From Iris pallida (taxonomy: Eukaryota; Streptophyta; Magnoliopsida; Asparagales; Iridaceae), in the NCBI GenBank assembly GCA_029216955.1, contig JANAVB010016199.1, positions 10,043,960 through 10,107,959 on the forward strand: a DNA stretch of 64,000 nt, in the 5' to 3' direction. Below are positions 54,881 to 64,000 of the stretch, in pieces; the first letter of the stretch is position 1, and the number at the start of each line of letters is the position of its first letter. The notes below the pieces were generated by a model, which made no database searches, was not told the DNA's origin, and worked only from the letters and a program-made list of their open reading frames with translations. The translations under genes were made by a program, and so were the position numbers.

Positions 54881-56552
54881 AAGCAAATGGATCCTCGACA
54901 GCGGTTGTTCACGGCATATGACCGGTGACGCTACATTATTTGCAACACTGTCGAAGAAGAAGAAGGAAGGTTATGTCTCCTTCGGTAACAACCTGAAAGG
55001 GTATATTATTGGTATCGGTGATATTGGTAAGTCTTCCTATCCTGTGATTAAGGATGTCTGTCTGGTTACCGAGTTGAAACATAATCTACTCAGCATAAGT
55101 CATTTAGCTGATCATGGTTATGGCATCAACTTTGGCAAAGACAAATGTACTATAGTTGATAGCTCAACTGGTAGTACTATCTTTGAAGGTATCAGGGAAG
55201 ACAACATATATGTTTTCTATTTGTTGGAAGAAACTAACATTTCAGGTAGATGCTTAATGGCTAAAAGTGATGAGAGTCATCTGTGGCATATGAGACTCGG
55301 TCACGCAAATATGGACACAATCTCAAGATTATCCACAAAAAAGCTACTACGCGGTTTACCGGATATAACATTCAAGAAGGATTCGGTATGCAGCCAATAT
55401 GAAAAGAACAAAGCTACCAGATCCACATTCAAGTCAGTAAACGCAGTATGTACTACTAGACCTCTATAATTGCTACATATGGACTTATTTGGTCCTAGCA
55501 GAGTTGCTAGCCTCGGAGGTAAGTTATATGCTTTTGTAATTGTAGATGATTACTCTAGATACACGTGGGTATACTTTTTGACACGCAAGAATGATGCATT
55601 ATCCGAATTTGTCGCCTTTTGCAAGAAAGTACAGAATGAAAAAGGTTACATGATCACTCGTATTAGAAGCGATCATGGTGGCGAATTCGAGAATGCAGAG
55701 TTTGAGCAATTTTGTAACACACACGGTTTTGTACACGAGTTCTCCTGCCCTAGGACTCCACAACAAAATAGAGTTGTGGAACGTAAGAACAAAACTCTAT
55801 CCGAAATGGCCAGAGTAATGTTAAACCAGTTTAGTCTACCCAAATATTTCTGGGCTGAAGCTGTCAATACAGCTTGTTTTGTTCTCAATAGAGTTCTAAT
55901 TCGACCCAAATCGAAGAAGACTCCATTTGAGTTATGGTTTGATAGAATTCCATCAGTTTCATATTTTAGAATATTTGGTTGTAAATGCTTTATTCTTAAT
56001 ACAAAAGATAATTTGGGAAAGTTTGACGAAAAGGCCGATGAAGGTATATTTTTAGGTTATGCGGCCCAGAGCAAAGGATACAGAGTCTTCAACAAACGAA
56101 CTATGATCATCGAAGAATCAATCAACGTCACCTTTGATGAACTGAATCAAATGACTATCGATGACAATGACGAAGATCTAACTGTACCAAGCTCAACACC
56201 AGCTGATTCTCTACCAAGCTCAGCACTAGCTGATCCTCCTAGAGAAGATCCAGGAACCAGCTACCTTCAGAGTCTTCCGAAAAGATTAAAATTTACGGCT
56301 GATCATCCAAAGGATTTGGTAATTGGTGATATTACCAAAGGTGTAAGTACTCGCACATCCAGTAGAGATATTGTTTCTAGTGTTGCATTCATTTCACAGC
56401 TAGAACCCAAAACTATTGATGAAGCATGTAGTGATAATTTTTGGATAGATGCTATGCAAGAGGAATTAAACCAATTTAAATGGAATCAAGTTTGGGAACT
56501 TGTTTCCAAGCCTATTGATCATCCGGTCATTGGCACCCGTTGGGTATTCTGA
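54858..56552 (+). pseudogene. pol: pol of the Sirevirus: protease and integrase
   Basis: Protease with WILDSGCSRHMTGD (54890-54930). Pre-integrase zinc finger with LWHMRLGHANMD (55278-55315) and VCSQYEK (one Cys position changed, Tyr for the second). Integrase core: LHMDLFGP (Asp, 55470), RSDHGGEFE (Asp, 55665), TPQQNRVVERKN (Glu, 55760). The copia-specific GCKCFILN and FLGYAAQSKGYRVFN blocks follow. A stop at 55467 splits protease from the integrase core and one at 56550 separates RT. Both fit C-to-T change. No frameshift was seen. Confidence 0.92.
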
Positions 56553-57938
56553 AATAAACTGAATGAGAATGGTTTAGTGACTCTTAATAAGGCTCGACTC
56601 GTAGCTCAAGGACACAATCAGGAAGAAGGTATCGACTACGATGAGACTTATGCCCCAGTTGCGAGATTAGAATCCATTCGCATGTTATGTGGATTTGCAT
56701 ATTTTTATAATTTTAAATTATTTCAAATGGATGTCAAGAGTGCATTTTTAAATAGTTTTATAAAAGAAAAAGTTTTTGTAGCACAGCCTCCAGGTTTCAT
56801 AGTTTTTAAAAATCCTGATCATGTTTTCAAGTTGAAGAAAGCTTTATACGGTTTAAAACAAGCCCCTCGTGCTTGGTATGATCGTCTAAGCTCTTTCCTA
56901 CTTGACAACGATTTTTCATAGGGCAAGGTTGACACTATACTTTTTATTAAGTCTTTTAATGGCAAGTTTCTCTTAATACAAGTCTATGTTGATGATATTA
57001 TATTTGGATCTACTGATGAATCTCTTTGTCAAGAATTCTCTAAGTGTATACAGAATGAGTTTGAGATGAGCATGATGGGAGAGCTGAAATTCTTTTTTGG
57101 ACTGCAAATTAAACAAACTGACAATGAGACATTCATAAATCAAGCCAAGTACACAAAAGATTTTCTAAAGAAGTTTGATCTGGACAATGTCAAACCTATT
57201 GGCACTCTAATGGCAACTTCAACAAAGCTTGATATTGATGAAAAAGGCAAGTCTGTCGACACACGTAAGTATCGAGGTATGATCGGTACTTTACTTTATT
57301 TAACTGCTAGTCGTCCAGATATTATATTTAGTGTTTGCCTGTGTGCACGTTTTTAAGCTAATCCAAAGGAATCACATCTGTGCGTAGTTAAGTGTATCTT
57401 TCGATACCTTAAGGGCACTTCTTCTGTTGGCTTATGGTATCCCAAAACAAAGTCCTTTAACCTTATTGGTTACTCGGATGCAGATTTTGCTGGATGCAAA
57501 GTTGATAGAAAAAGTACCAGCGGCACATGTCATTTCTTAGGCAAGGCTTTAGTCTCATGGTTTCGTAAAAAGCAAAATTCTGTAGCCCTATCAACAACAG
57601 AGGCTGAGTATATCGCCGCAGGACGTTGTTGTGCTCAGATTTTGTGGATGAAACAAACCTTAGAAGACTATGATTTATTTTACGCACACATTCCTATTTT
57701 TTGTGACAACACGAGCACAATTAATTTGACTAAGAATCCAGTATGTCACTCTCGTACTAAGCATATCGAGATCTGACATCATTTTCTTAGAGATCATCAT
57801 CAGAATGGAGATATTGACCTTGTATACATAGACACTGAGAATCAATTAGCTGACATCTTCACAAAATCTCTAGCAGAAGATCGTTTCAATTATTTACGTC
57901 GAAAATTAGGAATTTTGGACGTCAATAATGTTAATTAA
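56553..57938 (+). pseudogene. pol: pol of the Sirevirus: reverse transcriptase and RNase H
   Basis: Same frame as the upstream part. RT: KARLVAQGHNQEEGIDYDETYAPVAR-type fingers (56585-56665), FKLFQMDVKSAFLN (catalytic Asp strand, 56715-56755), KALYGLKQAPRAWYDRL (56835-56890) and VYVDDIIFGST (56980-57015). RNase H: GYSDADFAG..VDRKSTSG (57470-57525), SVALSTTEAEYIAA (57580-57620), DNTSTINL (57705-57730). End: ADIFTKSLAEDRFNYLRRKLGI and a stop at 57936. Internal stops at 56919, 57354 and 57774. Confidence 0.92.
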
Positions 57939-58243
57939 TTTTATTTTATGATTATATTTCAATACGCAAAAACTGTGTTAGAGACAAGCCAATAAAGAGT
58001 CTGTCTGTCACCACAACTATGGTTGAAGCGAAGCGGTACTTAAGAGTTCTCCGGTGAACCTCTGCCATCTGGGACAGTACTCCTACAGCTAATCTGAGAC
58101 AGTCGCTGTGTAACAAAATTTAATCTATAAAATAATATTAATTATATTAATTGAAGGTTGAAATTACTAATCTTTGAATTAAATTTTTGAAATGAGTCAA
58201 TGAAAAAGAAAATGGCCCAAACCAACTAATAGAACCCCCAGGC
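57939..58243 (+). other. Spacer between pol and the extra ORF
   Basis: About 300 bp, AT-rich after 58110. No feature before the 11-bp word array. Confidence 0.6.
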
Positions 58244-58308
58244 GAATTCGGCCAGAGTTCGGACCGAATTCGGCCCGAGTTCGGTTAGTGGTATCTGGTT
58301 ATATAACC
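58244..58308 (+). promoter_or_regulatory. Internal promoter-like segment copying the LTR word array
   Basis: Four 11-bp units (GAATTCGGCCA, GAGTTCGGACC, GAATTCGGCCC, GAGTTCGGTTA) followed by GTGG, the same end as the LTR array, then a TATA-like GGTTATATAACC at 58297-58308. A transcript starting near 58335 would have a CT-rich leader and reach the extra ORF. Promoter activity is inferred. Confidence 0.55.
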
Positions 58309-58553
58309 AGAACCCGAGAGCCTCTTCTTCTTCATTACTTCTAAAACCACCTTCACAGCAACAACAGCCGCGCAAAAGCTCTCCAAACCCTAGTTCTTCA
58401 CCACTTCGTTTCTCCCAATCTACGTGGTAAAATCCATCCAAATTTTGGATTCGTACGGAGATCGTTGTCCTCTACAGCATACTTGAATCTCGAGAGGTAT
58501 AACTCCGTATCTCTCCTCTTTTCTAATTTGTGCATATTTACTTTATTTGTACA

Positions 58554-59846
58554 ATGCCACCTAAGGGATTCAACCCCTTCAAGAGGAAGAAGACGACCAA
58601 TCCTAGTGAGGAAGGATCATCTTCAAATCCACCCAAGGATTCCCTCTTTTCACCAGTTCAATCGAGCGATGGCGCGTTCGATGGGTTATATTTTCAAACC
58701 CTAGATCAAGCCCTTCTGTGGTATGGAGAATTTTCTATGAGATCCATATGCACAGGCGCTCCTATCAAATGGACTGTGTTTCCAGAACACCGCCCTTATT
58801 TTGAGGCATTAGGGTTACAACACGTTGTTAAACTTTGTTTCCCGGTAGCTACTAATGCCATTAGACTTTTCTATTGCAATATCGTACTAAACACGTTTGA
58901 CGTAAGTACTCGTGTTAGCGGACTAGATATCGAGTTCAATGATGTCCTCTTAGCAGAAATTCTTGGTATTCCTAACGAGGGTGCACCGCTTGATGATATC
59001 ACTGAATTTGATTTCTCCGACGGTACGACACTTGCTAGTTTCAAAGCTGAACTCTGTGCCCCTGATCGAGTTCGCTCTGGAAAGTTCAAGGCAAATAACT
59101 TGAACTTGTTTAATTATGAATTGCATCGCATCATCTACTCCACTCTCCTTTCGAAGTCTACTTCAAAGGATGATGTTACATCACTTGAGCTGTCTGCTAT
59201 GTATCATATTCTCAAGGAGATTTCTTTTTCTGCCCCTAAGACTATTATCCAGATGATGGGACATTGTCGTGCAAGAGATAGAAATCTCTCTTATGCGATG
59301 ATTCTCCCACGCATCTTCCAGCTTTTTGATATTGATTTGTCAACTTGTACTCAAGACCCTGAGCCCAAGTTTCTTAAGCTATCTCGTCGTAGTATGACTG
59401 CTGCTGCTCCTCCTACTGCTCCACCTCCTCCACCTACTCAGCAGTATGCCATGACCTTTGAAGGCATACACCAGCATCTTTCTGATTTGCACGTCTCGAT
59501 GACGGATATGGCCCGCGAACGTGAGTTCTGCGATGTCACTCGTTATCAGGCGATAGCAAATTCTCTAGCTGATCTTCTATTTGCTCAGACTGGACATTCT
59601 GCCGGTTCTATTCCTAGAGATCCAGCCTTTTCTGGTTACCGCTGTGAGGATGAGGCTGTTTATGCCTACTTTCAGCCCGGTAACGCATATGATTGGTATC
59701 GTTCTGATCGTGTCCCTCCTCGAGACTATGTCGGTGAGTTTTACACTGGCGCCCCTCCTCACCCTTCTAGCGCTGGTACTTCTGGAGCTGGTCCTTTTGG
59801 ACATGCCGGTCATGCTGATGATGATGATGATGATGAGGAGATGTGA
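58554..59846 (+). CDS. Extra ORF of the Sirevirus, 'putative plant transposon protein' type
   Basis: Intact frame of 430 codons, same strand as pol, about 0.6 kb after it. Start chosen at 58554 (ACAATGCC context, MPPKGFNPFKRKK); an in-frame ATG at 58530 would add eight residues. N-terminus is basic and Ser/Pro-rich. Residues about 60-250 carry a domain common in plant repeats annotated as 'putative plant transposon protein': GLQHVVKLCFPVATNAIRLFY, a VSGLDIEFNDVLLAEILGIP block, and a helical YELHRIIYSTLL ... SAMYHILKEI region. Then a Pro/Ala/Thr linker (residues ~285-305), a helical segment, and an acidic tail (GHADDDDDDEEM). No signal peptide or membrane segment, so not an envelope-like protein, though Sirevirus env-like ORFs occupy this position. 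Function unknown. Confidence 0.7.
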   Translation: MPPKGFNPFKRKKTTNPSEEGSSSNPPKDSLFSPVQSSDGAFDGLYFQTLDQALLWYGEFSMRSICTGAPIKWTVFPEHRPYFEALGLQHVVKLCFPVATNAIRLFYCNIVLNTFDVSTRVSGLDIEFNDVLLAEILGIPNEGAPLDDITEFDFSDGTTLASFKAELCAPDRVRSGKFKANNLNLFNYELHRIIYSTLLSKSTSKDDVTSLELSAMYHILKEISFSAPKTIIQMMGHCRARDRNLSYAMILPRIFQLFDIDLSTCTQDPEPKFLKLSRRSMTAAAPPTAPPPPPTQQYAMTFEGIHQHLSDLHVSMTDMAREREFCDVTRYQAIANSLADLLFAQTGHSAGSIPRDPAFSGYRCEDEAVYAYFQPGNAYDWYRSDRVPPRDYVGEFYTGAPPHPSSAGTSGAGPFGHAGHADDDDDDEEM

Positions 59847-60357
59847 TGATGATATATTAGCTGATTTTGAGACTTAGCTATTGTCTACTGTACACTTGGA
59901 AATGCTCCGACATTCCAAGTTTCTTTTTTTCTAGTTTTTATGTTCATTTCTTTTGAGGACTTGTACTGGATATTTCTTGATGTCTCTTGAATATCATTTT
60001 ATCTTTATAGGATGCATAGTTTATCTTTTACATCAGTTTATTTATTTATTTATAGCATCTTTATCTGCTTCTATATTATAAACTGCCTGTGAAATATTTC
60101 TCTGTTATATCTTGTATATTCTCACTGCATGAGACATTATTTTCTTGTGTTTTTTCACTGTTTGTTTCTTATGCATTGATTGCGGGGGAGCTTTCTCTTT
60201 TGTAATTATTTTGCTAAGTGACAACGGGGGAGAAAAATGATCTAACATTTTTTTGAGCATAATACAGGGATTGAACATTTTTGAACAATTTTGTGGTATC
60301 TTATCTCAAAAAATGTTATATCATTCATAGTTTGTCAATTATCAAAATGGGGAAGAT
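59847..60357 (+). other. 3' untranslated region with several polypurine tracts
   Basis: Three G-rich purine tracts: GCGGGGGAG (60183), ACGGGGGAGAAAAA (60224) and ATGGGGAAGA (60347), the last directly before the LTR. Multiple tracts are a reported Sirevirus trait. Confidence 0.75.
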
Positions 60358-61416
60358 TGTTGGCCCATTGGTCATATGGTCGAACTGATTTTAATAATTG
60401 ATCAAACTATGCCTCGATATATGGAGCTAGTCAGGACATCTCGGACTCTTGGACATACTCAAGAATGGCTATCTACTCAGTTCAAGACCGAAGCGTTGTT
60501 TGCCTGTTCGAGTCTGTATATTTTTGAGCAATATAATCTTTATTTTATTGAGTCTAGAAATACTTTGTACACCAAGTCGTACTGGCAAATAGGCTATTCC
60601 AAAATAATTTCAAAATGTTTTTAAAATGTCCTTAGTTTTGAAAAACATTCGTATTTACAAAAGCTCAGGGTTTTCAAAATTCTCCAAAATCTAGTTTGAA
60701 AAACCCTAACCTAACCCTGACAGAACTCGGCCAGAGTTTGGCCAGAGTTCGGTTAGTGGCCGTTTTGTTTTTGAATTCCTTGGAACTTGGTCCTCCTGCA
60801 GTTGGAGATTTGACCGAGATTTTCTCATCGAGTTCTGCCCGAATTCTGCCCGAATTCTGCCAGAATTCTGTCTTTGGAACTCCTATAAATAGAGAAGGAT
60901 TTCGATCATTTCAACTCACTCATTCACTTTCAATTTTCTCTCTATTCAGAGCCTACTGTCTTCCAAAGAGTTTTTCTAGAGCTTTAATTTTCAGATCCCA
61001 AGCCAGTTACAATCCTCTAGTCGATTTGCCAGTGCGATGCGGTCTAGAAGTTTCAGAGTGATTGTAATCAGAAGGCTTGATAGAAGAATACCTCTTCACA
61101 ATTAAAGTTGGACGAGTTCTTCGTATCAAAGCTCGCGTCGTAGAAGTTGCAAGGACTTCGTAAGAAAACTTGCGGTTTTGCCAATAGTGGATTCAACTGG
61201 TAGCAAGAGTTCTACCGACTAGACTAGTCCTCAACAGAGGAAAACCTGTATACATCGCTGTCTTTGCGTTTGCTTTCTTATCTCTGCCTTTACATTATTT
61301 AGTTGTGATTATTATTCTGTGATCTTGCTGCTAACATTTTTTAATTAGCATTATTCTGCTGCCTACTCTATTCACCCCCCCTCTAGAGTATTCTGCTTTA
61401 CGATTTCGTTCCTACA
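60358..61416 (+). repeat. 3' LTR of the Sirevirus
   Basis: Matches 51790-52861 with scattered changes. TATA box at about 60883. Ends CGTTCCTACA. Confidence 0.93.
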
Positions 61417-61982
61417 AGAGCATATCGTATCGATTATATAACTGTACTGATACGAGCCTGCGACTATGACTAAACCTTAGAAATCTCAATCCACACTGCC
61501 TTGAAAATTCTCTTAGAAATTCTCTACGTTCTTGAAACTCCATATTTTCTCTCGATTATTCTTCCTTACTTTTTTGTACCATTGATTCTCGTCCCTTCTA
61601 TTTCGGGATGACGAACGATCGTGCTGTTTAGAATCTATCAAAAATTCTTAGGTTATAGTATAATATGATTGGATGATTTGATTTTGGTTGTTTGATAGAT
61701 ATGAGGGTACTAGAGATACCATATGCTATAAATATCTATGGATAGTGATGTTAGCAACTAGTTGGATGTTACAAGATTCTAGTGACCATTTGAGGGGTTG
61801 TGTGACCCAAGGTGGATAGAAGTTCTCGAGGTTTCGTAGTTACAAAAATTGCTAGGGGAAGGTTGTAAACTATTTTTGAGAAATTAAATTTGAGGAGATT
61901 AAGGTGATAGTAGACTTTGAATTTTAAGAATAGTTACGAATTAGAATTTCGAGGACGAAATTATTTTTAAGGTGGGTAGATT
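61417..61982 (+). other. Interior of the third Tekay-like element, right part
   Basis: 566 bp, non-coding, ending with the priming tract TTTCGAGGACGAAATT (from 61948) and AAGGTGGGTAGATT. Resembles parts of 850-1050. Confidence 0.75.
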
Positions 61983-62726
61983 TGTAGCTTCTCTTCCCGA
62001 AAATGCTTTGAAATATTTTTTTATTATTTATTTGATTTAAATGGTGATTTTTAAAATCTTATAAATAATGATTTAGTTAATTATTATGGTAGGTAATTTT
62101 AGCCATGGTTGAGTTTTGAAATACCAGACGACTAGAAATCATGGCACGGATAGTGCAGTGGCGTGCCTTGACTAGTGTATTTGCCATAGTAGGGATGACC
62201 GAGCAATAGTAATGTCCTAACTAGGAAAACCAGGCCAAGTTGTGACTTAACCCGTACCGAAGATTTTATTTATTATTTAATTATATTATTGAGTTTTTCG
62301 GGAACCCGGTTGTACCGCGAACCTGTCCAGATTGGACACAAACCAAGCCTAAGCCTATGTAAACATACTTTTAAGTACGTACAAATATTTCCTAGCTTTT
62401 TGGGTGGACTTAATGATATTTTCTAAATATTTGGTTATTTATACAAAATGGGTATTATTAATATTTAAATAGAGTTTTAGAATATTGGTACAGTTTCCTA
62501 GGGCCAGATACGTCCACCAAAGACTCTTTGGGTTATTTTAGTGGGTTATTGATATTTTGGAGTTTATTTAGATATAAAGACATATGTGTGTATGTATATA
62601 TAATATATGTGTGTAAGTGTATGTGAATATGAATATATATTATATATGTGTATGAATATGTAAATAAATATTATATATTGTGCATGGGTACGTATATATA
62701 AATATATATATGTATATGTGAGTGTA

Positions 62727-62786
<60 letters not shown>

Positions 62787-64000
62787 TGTGTACGTGTATA
62801 TATAAATAAATATAGTTATATAGGTATATACGTGTATATATATAAATATATTTATATAGGCGTACATGTATATATATAAATATACATATATAGATGTATA
62901 TGTGTACGTATATACAAATATATATATATATATATATTTATATGTGTGTGTATACTTGTAGATATATAAATATGGTTAATATAATAAATAAAATAAAAAG
63001 TAAAGCAGCTGCAACCCAGGCCAGAGCAGCCCAAATCCCAGCCCAGTTAAACCCCGGCCCAAGCTTCCCAGCCCGAGCTCCCTAGCCCGAGCTCCCAAGC
63101 CGAACGAGTAACAGAACCCCCCGTTCTGTTGATAGCCGAATGTGTATTTAAACTCGGAAGGAGAATATTAGCAAAACCCTAACCCTAAGGCCTCGCCACC
63201 CACTCCTGCCCCTTCACCACTCTTGGGGCGGCCACCTTGACGTCGGAGCGCCACCGGGGGCCGCCGGACGGCGACCAGAGGGCCGCGCGCGCGCGGGTGC
63301 GCACAAAACACAGCAGTAATAACCCAGCGACGAAGCCACCTTCGCGCGAGGATTCCTCCACGACCGATCGACGATTTGTCGAACCGATTTTGCAGGTTCG
63401 AACCTAACCTATACCTTTTCAAATCCATGGGATAGTTTAGCATTAGATCGAATCAAAATTGATTTAAAAATCGACACAAAGTTTGACGAAAACTGTCTCG
63501 AACATGACAGAATTTTGCGTTCGTGAACCTAATTTGGAAGGCGACAAATCGCTGACCCATCGAGTAATTTAGAAATCCACCTAATTAGGATTGTAGACAA
63601 CCTATACGAGTAAAACCTATTTGGTAGATCCAGATTTTATCAAGTACATACAAAGATATTCGAATTAATAAATCATGAAAAATCTGTTTTCAAAAATATA
63701 GAAAATAGGAAAATTTGTCCGAGGCGACGTGCGTCCTGTCAATCCGGGCGACGTGGTCGCGCACCGTAAGCATCGAAAGGTGCGTAACGGCTTCGTGGTC
63801 GTGTGGGCTTTGACGAAATTCAAATTGATCTCGTGTACGCGACGAATTTGATGCGTATCCGTTGAAATTCACCGTATCGGCCTCTGTTCAAGTTTGCCAA
63901 TTACTTTGTGCACGCTCGTCAGATCGAGACGAAACTTGCACCAACAGGACCGTATCATTTTTCTGGTCCTGTATGCCAAGTTTGGTCCAATTCTGAGACA
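61983..64000 (+). repeat. 3' LTR of the third Tekay-like element, cut by window end
   Basis: Opens TGTAGCTTCTC and follows the 5' LTR from 48413 with single-base and microsatellite-length differences. About 2.0 of 3.3 kb is in view. Confidence 0.9.
62731..62784. repeat. (AT)n microsatellite
   Basis: Equivalent of the tract at 49134-49214, with fewer units. Confidence 0.88.

Larger units (their letters stand above)
51790..61416 (+). mobile_element. Sirevirus-type Ty1/copia retrotransposon with an extra ORF
   Basis: Complete element of 9.63 kb. LTRs of 1072 and 1059 bp open TGTTGGCCCATTGG and end CGTTCCTACA. Flanks are GGAGC (51785-51789) and AGAGC (61417-61421), a target duplication with one change. 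Gene order gag, protease, integrase, RT, RNase H is that of copia. Sirevirus features: long gag with coiled coil after the zinc knuckle, ADIFTKSLAEDRFNYLR.KLGI at the pol end, several polypurine tracts before the 3' LTR, and an additional ORF after pol. Pol is interrupted only by stop codons. Confidence 0.93.
48413..64000 (+). mobile_element. Third Tekay-like element, non-coding, with nested Sirevirus
   Basis: 5' LTR 48413-51758, interior 51759-51789 plus 61417-61982, 3' LTR from 61983 past the window end. Without the nested copia element the interior is only about 0.6 kb, so it cannot code for any enzyme. The priming tract TTTCGAGGACGAAATT at 61948 matches the other Tekay-like elements. It inserted into the mobile-domain gene, with GTGCC (48408-48412) as presumed target copy. 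Confidence 0.85.

Noticed and set aside
58554..59846. Extra Sirevirus ORF as an envelope-like protein
   Set aside because: No signal peptide, membrane segment or coiled fusion region is visible; the domain resembles plant transposon proteins instead.

Overview
This window is nuclear DNA from a flowering plant and consists almost entirely of nested transposable elements; I found no host gene, rRNA or tRNA. The evidence is plant-lineage Ty3/gypsy elements (a Tat-type element with a second, archaeal-like RNase H and several Del/Tekay-type elements), a Sirevirus-type Ty1/copia element, a plant L1 LINE whose ORF1 has a DUF4283-like region and a zinc knuckle, a CACTA DNA transposon, and two accessory domains known from plant mobile elements (plant mobile domain, and 'putative plant transposon protein'). 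Species cannot be fixed by eye.

Layout. 1-5474: end of a Del/Tekay-type element with a 4.07-kb LTR. 5651-8849: non-coding CACTA transposon with 29-bp inverted repeats and a CCT target duplication. 8853-13178: non-coding, probably pieces of minus-strand LTRs, with a 34-bp minisatellite at 9.4-9.6 kb. 13179-14922: 3' end and LTR of a copia element. 14923-15809 plus 39798-40651: two halves of one minus-strand LINE, split by a Tat-type element at 15810-39797. The 3' LTR of that Tat element is itself split by a non-coding Tekay-like element with 3.9-kb LTRs (27770-38321). 41233-41610: Helitron-like ends. 42006-44343: promoter-bearing non-coding DNA. 44344-45071: end of a minus-strand Tekay-type LTR. 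45072-48412: a second, minus-strand Tat-like element carrying a plant-mobile-domain gene on the opposite strand. 48413 to beyond 64000: a third Tekay-like element with about 0.6 kb of internal DNA, into which a 9.6-kb Sirevirus-type element (51790-61416) has inserted.

How the parts work. The Tat and Sirevirus elements still show gag, protease, integrase, reverse transcriptase and RNase H in the order of their families, but all are broken by stop codons, most of them explainable by C-to-T change. The Tekay-like elements have no coding sequence and would depend on enzymes supplied by others. The most interesting pattern is that short repeated 'words' of the LTR promoter region reappear inside the same element near an accessory ORF: an 11-bp word before the intact extra ORF of the Sirevirus, a GCGCATA word before and within the antisense mobile-domain gene of the second Tat element, and LTR-derived blocks around the leader ORF of the first Tat element. 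The first Tat element's LTR also opens with what looks like a plant snRNA-type promoter (USE plus TATA at 33-bp spacing).
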